Assembly (NCBI GenBank): GCA_008933995.1
Contig: WARS01000054.1
Span: 1,302,001 to 1,366,000 of the forward strand
Source: Datnioides undecimradiatus
Taxonomy: Eukaryota > Chordata > Actinopteri > Lobotiformes > Datnioididae
Direction: 5' to 3'
DNA length: 64,000 nt
The notes below the pieces were generated by a model. That model was not told the origin of the DNA, searched no databases, and saw only the letters and a list, made by a program, of their open reading frames with translations. The position numbers and the translations under genes are program-made. This document shows, piece by piece, positions 13,253 through 24,499 of the stretch; within the stretch, counting starts at the first letter, position 1; each line of letters starts with the position of its first letter.

Positions 13253-14539
13253 TACGAGGGTCTCCAGAGTTCTTCAAATTGATCTAGTCTGTACAAGATT
13301 ACATAGTATTCCATTCAGTATTTGTTGACCGAGACAGGACCAAGTGAATTTTATTTCACAGAGGACAAAGAAGACATCATTGCTAAATCCAGTGAGTGGC
13401 AGGGAGTGATAAATGATGTTGGTGCAGCCAAAAAACTGGGCTTTTTTAATGTGGTCTACGCCCCCACTGTGCCATGATGGAGAACCAAACCATCATCATG
13501 CACAGTTCAGCTTTTTTGTGCTGAGTTTCCTCCCCAGATCACCTCAGAACCTTCCAGTAGAGTAGGACCTTAGGGTACATATTCAAAGCGCACAACCTCA
13601 CTAATGTCGACAAAAACACTTGGTATGTCCTCCTGATCTAATGCACCAGGTTCCCACTTCGACACTGCACGTTGCTCTACTGAGACCCCTGTCTGGTCTC
13701 TGGGTCGTACCCCGTGATGAGCCTCCACATGAAGCTTTGGTTTGACTCATATTTGAATGTTTGCTCTGTGTTTCAGGTCCCATAACAGCATGTAACTCCT
13801 CTGCTAATGGTCAAACATGGCTCAGCGTACTAGCTCATAACAGTTATAGCTAGCTGCTCCGTGCTGAGTTTAGGAACAGCAGGAACAGTCAGGAAATTTC
13901 TAGATGGCCCCTTGTTCAATGAATGTCTCTATACAGAACTCCCTTTGAATTCCAAGACTTTTTGGTTTCATGTGTGTCAGGACATGATATTTTGAAGATG
14001 TGATAAAGCATTTTGCTTAACTTTTAAAAATAGCATTGCTGTCAACCCATCATTGATTTCTGACGAACAACACATATTGAATCCAGCGTTGGGTAAAAGG
14101 GTTAAAGGGGAGCGCTGTATCTCTCTCCACCTACACACACTAAAATATAGCATTGCCCAATGTCTTCCATGGGAAAAGTTATCAGTTGCCAGTGGCCTGC
14201 TGACAAACTGCAGCAAGTACAAACTCGTTGTGCATTTAAAACTCATCAGGACACCAACAACCAATAACCAGTCGTTCTGATGTCTCACCTTTGATGCAAA
14301 ATCATTTCTGTAGTGCAGTCTCCCCGGGGACCACTTACAAACCAAAAAGCGCCTTCTATGGATGAAGTTTCTGAAGTGGGTCTGCTCTCTTTTGTATGAT
14401 CACATGGGAAATTGTCATGGCCTATGTTTGCACAGCATGTTTGGCACTGTGTGTAAGTAAGGTTTATCTTAGAAATGGGGCTGATGGTATAGCTAACATG
14501 GTAATTTGTTCTACTGCACTGTGCTGAGGCATCTGAGGA

Positions 14540-14830
14540 TTAGGCAGAAACCACCTGAACTGTGGTGGAACTTGGAAGCTCCATCGTCCACACCAACACA
14601 ATCGTTGCTCCCTATCCACCTCATCCCTGATTTTGGGTCCCTGTGACTTCTTCTTCTTCGCCGAAATGAAATTCAGGCTGCATGGCTGCCATTTTGACAC
14701 AGTAGAATACCTCCACCACCCTTCGCAGATCATTCTTTGATACATTTCCAGAATGAGACATCAAGGGTGCTTTCAAGGCCTGGCAGGAGTCAATCAGTAT
14801 ACAAGGAGACCTTTGAAGAGGACAGCTGCA
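14540..14830 (+). mobile_element. decayed mariner-like transposase, C-terminal remnant
   Basis: Conceptual translation of the plus strand gives TIVAPYPPHP (family: HPPYSPDLAP) in one frame. A second frame gives CDFFFFAEMKFRLHG then CHFDTVE (family: CDFFLFPKMKFKLKG.RFDTVE). A third gives FDTFPE*DIKGAFKAWQES, then IQGDL*RG (family: LDTLTEKDFQEAFQKWQRR, then GDYFEGD). At least two frame changes and two internal stops show a dead copy. The final catalytic aspartate of the mariner D,D34D triad would sit in the SPD of SPDLAP, and here it has become a stop (PHP*). I saw no intact terminal repeats. Confidence 0.7.
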
Positions 14831-17490
14831 GGACAAGCTTCTGTTCCGCACATAGATGCTTTAGGTTTCACAAAGTCCAGCTCTGAACAAAGCCCAAGTA
14901 ATTCCTGAATGTAACCAGACTCATTAAGACAAATTTGGAGTTACATATCTATCTTTTCATTGGTCGAGAATAGCCGCTTCTTCTAACTTTGTCAGAAATT
15001 GTGTGTTCAAGCGGAACCCCATCCAATGAAGAAGGCAGCACTTGACAGCAGATCTGTCGGCTCAGAACATTGTTGGTTTTTAATCAGTTTCATATCCTGA
15101 TCTGGATGCTGTTCTCCTCCTCATACCTTGACACTTTCTGCAGTGCACCACCTCAGCGGAAGCACTGATGATTGCACAGCACCAGCCCTGCAGCTACAAA
15201 GATTCAATGTCTATCTCCGGAAAAGTTCAGCAGGAGGGAATCTTGCTTTTTTTATGGTGTTTGAAAACACATCTTAATGTTTCAGTTTGTGCACCACTCT
15301 GCTCAAATTACACATGCTTTCAAAAAAATCTTTTTAATTTATTTTCATGCAAGTACGATTATGTTCCTTCCTGGCTAGCCTCATCACTTCCTGTCTTAAT
15401 TCAGGTTGACATAGCAGAACAGCAGCTCTGGGCCTACAAGCTGTTTCTGCTTCATTATTTATGACCTGAGTCTCTTACTCAGTTGTCAGTGTTGGTCGAT
15501 TTTATAGAGGATGTGGATTTGGACATATTGAGGCTTGGGGCTAAAACCTGTCTAAATAAATAATATCAATGACACGCTCTATAAATCATGAGATAAGTGA
15601 CTTGTTACTCAGGGGTCAGCGCTCTACGTAAGCTTTGATAAAAAGTTAATGATGGAGGGAGGGGTCCAATATGCAAGGGTCACTGCACACTGCTGCTGGA
15701 GCATATGATGGGGCTCCTGCAGACAGCCTTTGTGTCTTCTGGATACTGATTCTTCTAGCCAAATGTCTCTTTCACTTTTGAATTAAGTTTGGAAAAACTT
15801 AACAGGCATTCATGGTCACTTGAGGATGAATCATTATAACTTGGGTAAACTCCTGACCTTTCTGCTATCACAAAGTACTAATTTTAATTTGCTGCATAAT
15901 TTGGATTATCACCAAACACCTGCAAAACGAATGACACCAGCGTGACTGCAGCTCTTGAATTACAATCTAGAATTATTCCCTGTTCACTCAGGTGCACTAT
16001 ATGCATCATATTAACTGCCGCTTTATTTGCAGGTCTAAACTCTGGGTGTGAATTTGGTTTCCTCAAAAATGTAATGGATTGAAAAAGTGGTGTCCATGAA
16101 TGTACATACTACTTTCTGGTAACAATCCCACAATGCAGTGCGTCACATGTGACATATGCAAAGATATCAGTCTTGTCAGCTCTACACCTGTCAGTAAATA
16201 CACTACATATGAATGAGCAAGTGGTTTCTGACACTACGCAGGAGTGCAGACCCTTCAGCCAAAATCACTGTTTTTTCACTTTCTACCAAAATATATCAAA
16301 AGCTGAGTTTTGTTTTGTTTTAGCAGTTGTGCAGCAATGCAGTCACTTTAATACAGTTTTAGAAATGGCTCTGCTCCCTCGACTGTTTTTGTTTGTTTGT
16401 TTCACCCTGAACTGACGTCCACCTCACATTACATCTGTAGCACTATGATCGCATTCATTCCAGACTAAGTTGTTCCCTGTATCCTTCCGCTAAAATCAAC
16501 TTTAAATATTTACATATTCCACACCCTTAGACCTCATTAGTGGGTTTCGATTTTAACCGTACATGTTACCTTTTACAAGCAGCTCTCTAAAAAAGAAAAT
16601 CACTCGCCCGATACCAATAATAATTTGGAGATGTAAACAGGAAGTATATATATATATATATATATGTCTGTGGAGTCAGTTAGCTGTCGGCTGCAGCTAG
16701 AGCAACATTGCTGTCTGCCTGTATTTGTTCAGATTTGGTCCAATTGGGACCATAAAAAGTTTGCTGAATTATGGATCATCAGTTTCTGTTTGCAGTGTTT
16801 CCATGCCCGTACTGTGCACTATCACTAGGTTACTAAAGAAAACAGGCAGGTCGTGAGTTATGAAGGGCAATGTTTTTCAATTTTTGCATCCAAGTGGACA
16901 TTTGAGACGAAGTAGGACAATTATGTCTTCAAAATGTGTTGAGGTTTGACTGAGTTATGATTACATTTTTAATATTAGCTGTAATAATCGGGGTTGCAAA
17001 GGGTCATGTCTCTTCCTACTTGTTCTTATTTAACCTTGTCATGTAAATGGCCACAAACGACTTTTCTGTGATTTCATTATTTCAGTTTTATACTGTCAGT
17101 GCTGGACTTCCATAGACTGGAGTCAATGATCTTTAGAGTTTATGGTTGTCTGTTAGTTACTAACTGATAAGACAATCTCCCAAATCCTGAGTTTGCCTCT
17201 CTGGGGTGAATGAAGCCATTTAAGGACGGAGCAGGAAGGAGAGGTGTGGGTTTCACTGTTATCGCGGCGGCTGATCGCTGCCGGTCAAAAGCTGCTGAAA
17301 CACACAACACAACATGGGATCCAGGGAGTAGGAAACACACTCTGCTCTGTTTTGACACTGTTATATATAATTTTTTCTGATGCCCTTCATTTTATGTTTT
17401 CATTTAAACTGTGAAAATCCAACGGCAAAAACTAAGCTACATCTGTCGACAGCTGTGTGACCAATGGGTGTCCCTGAGTTTTGGCAAAAC
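14831..17490. other. intergenic region
   Basis: No gene recognised. AT-rich sequence with a short TA microsatellite at 16.65 kb. Open frames are below about 100 codons and unlike known proteins. Confidence 0.55.
16645..16665 (+). repeat. (TA)n microsatellite
   Basis: About ten TA units. Confidence 0.9.
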
Positions 17491-17510
17491 ACACACACAC
17501 ACACACACAC
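17491..17510 (+). repeat. (AC)10 microsatellite
   Basis: First of six CA tracts within about 1.5 kb. Confidence 0.9.
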
Positions 17511-17904
17511 TAACACACATAGACTTAAAAGGGTAAATTGAGGCAGTGTCGTACCTTTTCCTGTTTTGCCTGTTTACTTTAATTCTCAGATTTGGTGATG
17601 ATCAACTGTCTGATGGGTGAGTTCCCAACATCAGATGTCCCTTCGCCCACGTCTCCCGTCAGATCTGTTGTGACATGAACAGAGTTCACTGGGTAACGCT
17701 GAGGAGCACCGACCGAGAACAAAGAGGCTGAGCCACTAGAATATCTCTTGTCTATCTGGAGTGTTTGATTCATCCCGATGATGAAATGCTTGCATTGTTT
17801 TTATAATAATGCCAATGACGCCAGATATGTGTGTGATTTGCAGGACACACACACAAATCCCTGGAGCAACCGTTGCACCCCCGGATCAAAAACGCAGCAC
17901 AAAC

Positions 17905-17931
17905 ACACTCACACACACACACACACACACA
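17905..17931 (+). repeat. (CA)n microsatellite
   Basis: Slightly interrupted CA tract, followed by another CA-rich patch near 17.995-18.008 kb. Confidence 0.9.
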
Positions 17932-18251
17932 GAGGCCGCCCCGTCTGTCTGTCAGCTCTTGTCCGGGATTAACTCAACTCACAACTGCACGTGCACAAAC
18001 ACACACACTTTTTGCACACTATCCTCTTTTATCCACGCCGGACAGCTGTTTGTGTATTCATCTCTTTGGCCTGAAGCACCCAGAGAAGCTCATTTATTCA
18101 GTTTGCTGTGTAACCCTTTGTTCTCTCTTCAGTTAGCGGGTTTTCATTATGTGGTTTTCAGTGCATCCAGTGTAACAATGTTGCATCACTCATGTGCCTC
18201 ACTGCCCCTTTAATCACCCAGACACATGCATGCAAAAATACTGACGTCTCA

Positions 18252-18252
<1 letters not shown>

Positions 18253-18302
<50 letters not shown>
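18253..18302 (+). repeat. (CA)24-25 microsatellite
   Basis: Longest pure CA tract of the cluster. It produces spurious Cys/Val-rich ORFs on the minus strand. Confidence 0.95.
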
Positions 18303-18304
<2 letters not shown>

Positions 18305-18644
18305 CATGACTCCATCTGCATATGAGAACTCAGAGTGAATCTGTGGTTGTAACAAAACAACAAAAGGTCCATTTGTGTTTTGCTGCAGTGTTTCGTTGCA
18401 CTGTTGTGAGGCTATGAATATCAGAAATGACTTACTGAAGTCTATTTTGTATCCTGCATAAAAAACATATGTGTTTGTATAAATGGTGTTTGTGTGTGCG
18501 TGCACCATGTTTCCCCTGTGGTGTGTGTTTCCTGGTCTGGTTATGTAAACTGCACTAGGTAGAAAGATGTGAGCATCTGCTGCTAACTGGCCCTCATGCC
18601 ACCTTACACAGTCTCTGCCAAACACAACACCAGCGGGTTCAACG

Positions 18645-18680
18645 CACACACATACACACACACACACACACCCACACACA
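18645..18680 (+). repeat. (CA)n microsatellite
   Basis: Interrupted CA tract (cacatacacaca and onward). Confidence 0.9.
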
Positions 18681-18795
18681 GGCACACACCATACTCTAAC
18701 AAGGTTGCATAACCCAACCCTATCACTCTCCCTCCCTGTCTCTTTATCTCTGTTTGTCTCTTTTCATCCCAGTCTCTCTGGCTTTCTCTCTCAAA

Positions 18796-18828
18796 CACAC
18801 ACACACACACACACACAAACACACACTG
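18796..18828 (+). repeat. (CA)n microsatellite
   Basis: CA tract following a CT-rich stretch at 18.72-18.79 kb. Confidence 0.9.
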
Positions 18829-18932
18829 TTAAAAGTATCCCCTGCAACCTAAATGTCAAGTTACATAAATTCCAGTGTTTGAGTAAAATGAATGGTCTCA
18901 CACTGCTCATAAAAAGTATGGCACCAGGAGGT

Positions 18933-18935
<3 letters not shown>

Positions 18936-18967
<32 letters not shown>
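18936..18967 (+). repeat. (CA)15 microsatellite
   Basis: Last tract of the CA cluster, about 100 bp before the tRNA-like SINE head. Confidence 0.9.
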
Positions 18968-18970
<3 letters not shown>

Positions 18971-19061
18971 ACCCATGTATCTAGTGGCCAATAAGTAATA
19001 GTTAAGCCTTTTATATTTTAGCATTTTTGTCTGCTTGCATGTAAAATTGCTCAGTTTTGTG

Positions 19062-19132
19062 GACGGCTGCGGTTCAGAGGTAGAGTGGGTCGTCCACCTG
19101 ACAGAGGATTGACGGTTTGATCCCCGGCTCAT
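19062..19132 (+). mobile_element. tRNA-like SINE, 5' head only
   Basis: The head gcggttcagaggtagagtgg, then gtcgtccacctg, then gacggtttgatccccggctc matches the tRNA-like start of the longer copy at 21326. It includes a B-box-like ggtttgatcc. It stops after the tRNA-like part, so it is truncated. Confidence 0.6.
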
Positions 19133-19724
19133 TTATTTTGTCATGTATTTTGTTTGAGATCCTTCAATATTTAATGGATTAAAACGGTAAAACCGATCAT
19201 TTTGGGATCAGACCCTGTGTTTCAGCAGAAAGATGGAACTGCTGTAGCAATGGTTTAAGTGTTTCTACAGATTATTTTTCTCATTTTTCCCCTGTGTAGT
19301 CCAGGCAGGTCTCACCACTCGGCAGCCATCGTGTTGGAGTTTATTTAAAGCCAACAACACCAAGCCACTGACTAAATGAATGGAAAGAGATCTGATATAA
19401 AAAATAAGCTTTCAACCTGTTTTTACCATGGTTTATACTTCTACTACACACACATGGTTCTGCCATGGTACTGCCAGGACACCATAACACAACACGGTCA
19501 GGTCATCCAATCAGACAGAAGACAAGACTGTTTTAAGTCAGGTCTACACGCATTCAACTGTTCCCTTGCGTCAGTTCAACAACACCATTGGTCAAGTCAT
19601 TTGTTTCCTCTTTACTACATGGATTGACCATGGCAGCAACAATTCAAGTACAGTGTACAGTGCCTTAGAGTGTAAGTGACACTCAAGACCTGAAATTTCA
19701 GAGATATGTCTCTTTCTGTGACTG

Positions 19725-19832
19725 AGATGTGAAGATTGATAACAATCCCGTGTCTGTTTTGTTTATTATGGAGCTGGGTTTTGGGCAAGTTTAACCTAGC
19801 TTAGCATAGAGACTGGGAACAAGGAAAAGCAA
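19725..19832 (+). repeat. fragment of percomorph foldback repeat
   Basis: Contains tgagatgtgaagattgataa, cccgtgtctg, tatggagctggg, then cctagcttagcatagagact and gggaacaagg. These are the middle parts of the same repeat family seen at 33.48-33.95 kb. Confidence 0.5.
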
Positions 19833-20741
19833 AAAACCTGCAACTGCCAACTGTAGCTGACCAGTTTCCCACTGTATCTCATTTGCTTTGATTGTGCATA
19901 AACAGAACTGTAAGAACTGCTTGTGATCTATTTCTTTGATCTCTATAGTCCCACAGTCATGGTGGTACCAAACATGGCAGCATCAAGACTCCAGGCTTGG
20001 CTGTTGCTCTTCAAGCCAAACACTAAAAGCAGTTGGAAGGTGTTTTTTAAACTCTAGCTGCTGTCAGTCTAAATGCTATTTGGGACTAATCAAATCGTGA
20101 CTCCAGCTCCATACCTAAAATCTGAACATAAGAGTGGCGTTGATCATCTCATCTACGTCTTGTATAAGCACATTTATTAATGGTAAATTTGATATTAAAG
20201 GGCTCTAGAGGTTTGTGTAGCAGAAAACTGGGTTAACACAGCAGACGGAAAGAAAAGCGGAGAAGAGAACATGCAGCCTGTTTGTATCAAATGAAGCTGA
20301 CAGTGTAACTGAACCGCCACTGAAGACACGGGAGAAAGTGGGTGTCAACTGCCAGCTTGGATCATTTAAACATTCAGATATTTACATCAGCCCTAAATGA
20401 AATGAAGTCACTCACCAGTAAAGCAGCTGCAGTCAACGATGATTTCAACAAACTCCTAGGCTGATTTAAGAAGCAGTCAGTGGAGGAATGAAATGGATAG
20501 TATCAGATGACAGGAGGCATATCGAGTGACACATTTACATGAGACACAGATAAGAAGGCTGACAGCCAACTGAGCTGTGAGACAGTCCCTCAGGGGAACA
20601 TCTTAGCTACACATGACAGCGTAAAACTTTGCATCGGCCTTTGCTGCATGCAGACTCTCAGGGATTTGCTTGTTGTGACTGCAGCCATGCAAAGCACATT
20701 ACAGGCTATTATACTGATTATCACTAAGTGTGTAGAGTTCA

Positions 20742-21209
20742 TTGACACCTTTGTTTTCTCCCCTCAGGGTCAATGATATAGAAACTGTAAGTGTTGCTGC
20801 ATCTCTCAGGAATGTGGTTTTCCTAATATTTGTATTTTCTTCCTGCTGGGCTGGATTTTCCCTGATGATCTATATGATGCTCAACTCATGTAGAGTTAAA
20901 ACTTCAACTGCTGTGATGTCCTTCTCTTCAACTACCACTTCATATACTTTAATATCTTACCCTTCAACTAATTCTTTGACTATTTCAGTGTCTTGCTCTT
21001 ACACTAACACTTCACCTGCTTTAATGTTTTCTTCATCAGCTAACACTTCGGCTGCTTTAATCACTCCTTTCAGTGCTTATGTTCCCTTTCTTGAACTTCA
21101 AATGAAAACTTTCACCTCAGCAGTTTCACTTAAATTAACACTTCACCTTACTTACACCTTATTACACTTAAACACTCCCGTACTGACAACTTCTCATTCT
21201 AAGCAGTGA
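20742..21209 (+). other. Ser/Thr-coding low-complexity open stretch, not a supported gene
   Basis: An open frame of 155 codons starting at TTG, with no ATG near the start. It is rich in Ser/Thr/Leu because the DNA is a degenerate ~30-bp CT-rich repetition (cttcaact.., cacttc.., ctttaat..). There is no family similarity. It is best read as a decayed minisatellite. Confidence 0.3.
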
Positions 21210-21325
21210 GCAAACATGAAGTCATCTATTCTTCTTTGTGCATCCTTTAGCATGACACCTATCCCCCATCTATACCTCTGTAGTTGTACACATTCACACA
21301 CACTTTTTATTGAGTATTGCACTGA

Positions 21326-21615
21326 TGCGGTTGTGACTCAGAGATAGAGCGGGTCGTCCACCTGTCGGAGGATTGGCGGTTCAATCCGTGGCTCCTCAGG
21401 GCTGCATGCTGAAGTGTGCTTGAGCAGGACTCTGTACCCCAAATCGCTCCTAATGCTGGACATCGGCGGGTGAATCAGAGTATGAATGTTACTTTCCTTT
21501 CTGATGTACGGTAGCCATAAGTGTGTGAATGTGGTGTGAGTGTAGAGTCATGTGTGTAGCTTTGAGTCATTAGATGGCTACAAAAGTGCTCTATAAGTAC
21601 AGTCCATTTACGGCT
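21326..21615 (+). mobile_element. tRNA-derived SINE-like element, near full length
   Basis: Starts with a tRNA-like region: A-box-like gactcagagatagagcggg, gtcgtccacctgtcggagga, and B box ggttcaatcc. It continues with aagtgtgcttgagcaggac and tctgtaccccaaatcgctcc. It ends with gtgctctataagtacagtcc atttac. The order matches a SINE family widespread in percomorph fish. There is no poly(A); the tail is the typical 'cagtccatttac' end. Confidence 0.75.
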
Positions 21616-24499
21616 TGATGTGGTACTCTGTTACTCTGAAAATGACAATTCAGCATTGCTTTCATCTCTTATTCTTTAATTAAAAGCATGAAGTTAAAGA
21701 ATGAGATACTTTAATTTACGTCCTCTTTCAGTTTACATACTTTGAATGCAATTAATTTTTCCAATTCAATCGACAAATCCAAGTATTATTTGCACTTTGA
21801 CCACTGTTCCCTCCTTTCAGTGTTAATACTTGAGCTGAATGAATGAACATCTGCACTTCTAGTTGAACCTCCTTTTTAAGTTTTAGTTTAGGTTTAGGTT
21901 TTTGACTGGGAAATAAAGCTTTGAGCAAACTTAGACTTTTGTAGTCCCTACTGCATCTTTCAGGAGAATCCTCCTGTTTGTACTTACACACACATGCCTT
22001 TTAGGCATTCCCCTCCTGATGCTCATAATGCTCATGGCCTGTTGGGTAAACACAGAAGCCTTTTTCTCTGCGCTCATAAGAGCATTTCCCCCGTGCATGG
22101 AGATATATAAGGCTTACGCTGCAGACTCAGGCTCTGTGGACAACGACACACAGGCCAAGCACGGCTCGGAAACACCAGGGTGTGGCATAATCATCAGAGA
22201 AATGCATCAGCGTAAGAGGAAAACTACCAAAATTATAACCTTTGTTATAAGAAATGTCTGGAATTTTCATTGTTAGACTGGGGAATCAATGACTGGTTTG
22301 ACTTGTCAGTGATGTAGACAATTACAGAAATGATTTATCACCTGGTTTGACCTAATTGTACTTACATTTAAGTGTATCTCATCTAAATACACTAGAGAAG
22401 AGAAGAGAATTAAAAAGAGTTATCATGCATAACTTTATAGATACAGACCGTAAATACTTACCTCACCATAATACAGTGGAGGTGAATGGAGCATTACGAG
22501 TACTCTGGATCATCCACAGACATCACTGTAAAACACTGGACACTGTAAAACCTGTGATCTCCATGGATTATTGAAACTCACCTGTGCTGTTCCTGAAACA
22601 GATGCTGCTGCTGTTAAATATTTAAAATGCCATGCATCAAGACGTTAATTAGGTTCAATTCACCTCCCTTAATTTAGGAGGATTCAAAAAATCTCAGAGG
22701 TAGATATAAAACCAAAACAATCTGCATTGTTAGACACCTTCAGGGATAAAAATGAAAATGTGCTTTTGGTAATTTGGTTGAACCAGCCCTTTAGGAAAAC
22801 ACATAAGGAGCATGTGAAGGTACGTGTTACTAAATGGTAACTAGAGCTGTATAGCTTTGCTCTGTGCACACTGGTCTCTGTTTCATCCTGTCATAATTTA
22901 TGCAGGACTTCATGCAAGAGCGATTCAGGAAGCAGCGATTAAACGCAACTATGCATGACAAGTGTGACAGGATAACAGGAGCGGCAACACGCACTGCAGA
23001 AAGGCACTCACATTCACAAACACACCTTTCGCTATCAGGCTCTCTGGCCTGGAGGTATGCAAGCGATCTTTCCATCCAAAGACTCTGCATGAAGTGCAGA
23101 CCTGCGTGTGGACGTGATGTTTCGCCTCTTCACTGAGGTGTGAAAAGACTGAGCTGCTCGCACATTAAAAACGCTGGCAGACATGTCACTCAGGCTGAAT
23201 AAAACCACACTACAAGCAAAGGTACAAGCAGGTTTTGCTGTTTATTTCAACACTAACAGTCGTGTGTAATTGTGTGCTGACTGGCGTTGAGTTGCAGCCA
23301 CGGTGCATCTGAGTGCTCTTGCTGTAGCCTCAGAGTTTCTGATCTACAGCTGATTGAGACAAAGCGGGCTGAATGTTGTGGACTGTGAGGCCCAAACTGT
23401 CCTTGTTCAAGCGACATTAAGAAGCTACACACGGCTGATTTTGGTATTCAGACACAGCTAACAGCTAACTCCACAGAAACAGTATCATCAGTCTCTTCTA
23501 GGTGTTACAAGGTTGCTTGCTCTCATGTTGTACAGTTACCATGTAGTATTTTACATCACAACAGTCTGACAAGTACACAGAGCGATTCAGAATGATAACA
23601 ATCTCAGAATACCATGTTCTGTTAGCTTTTGTCCCTGTTTTCTCTTGTTATTGTCTGTGCAGAGCCCGGCAGAGTGGACCAGGAAACACAACTACCACTG
23701 CTCTGCTGCATCTCTTTCCAGGATGTAAAAAGTGAAGTGAGGCTTAAAATAGTTCCCCTTTAATGTCACGGCGTTCAGAGATGCGGGGACTGCGGGATTA
23801 CTGAATGGGGTCATTTCTCCCCAAAAAGCATCTTAAACTTTAATCTTACAGGTGTTTGTACTTGCAGTTGGACTGGAAGAAAAACAGGTCCGGCAGCATT
23901 TTAAAGACCTAGATAAAGAGAGCACGTTTCAATAAGTGTGCCGTTTCTATTATTTAAATGACATTAACGGCATCATCAAGTTGCTAATATCTGCAAAGCT
24001 AAAGCCAAAAATCATGTGACTCCTGACATGAATTTCTCATTTTTCATATGCACTGCTCTGAGTATATTTAATGTTCAGGTTTCTATTCCTGATGTGTCTG
24101 TTGTTACACAATTACACTGCAGGGGTCTTAAAGTGAAATGCGAAGAGGTCCAGTGAGAGAAAAACACCTCTTAATTAAAGGTGCTTAACATCCTAATGTT
24201 AACTCATAATGAGTCAGTGCCATATGTATTGTAGCAGTAGTAGCCGTATATGTAGTCAAAGACTTACTTTCATATCAAATAAGGTAAGTACAGATAAATC
24301 AAATTCAACAATATCGCCAGTTTTCACTCTGAAGGAGGATTTAATATGCTGGCTGACTCAGTAATGAATACTTAAAATCTTAAATCTGTTCAGTTGTTAT
24401 TAATATGTTGAGATAGTTTCATTTAAAATTTCGTGAGACTGATGTGAGATGGAGTGAACTAAAAAGAAGGGGGGGGGCTCAAGCACTTTTTTACCGCAT
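21616..24499. other. intergenic region downstream of rassf10
   Basis: No gene recognised; open frames are short and featureless. A run of nine G occurs near 24470. Confidence 0.55.

Larger units (their letters stand above)
8661..14539. other. intergenic region
   Basis: No gene recognised. ORFs of 113-154 codons at 9.9-10.2, 10.4-10.8, 11.2-11.6 and 12.6-13.05 kb have no family motif, overlap each other or are rich in stops nearby. Contains a TTTA microsatellite, a dispersed repeat at 11.6 kb and a repeat fragment at 13.2 kb. Confidence 0.55.

Noticed and set aside
18158..18685. 175-codon minus-strand ORF with long Cys/Val runs
   Set aside because: Translation of CA/GT microsatellites; no gene-like features.
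20750..20800. Tiny exon-like element with cccctcag and gtaagt
   Set aside because: About 20 bases between chance splice-like sites with no flanking exons.
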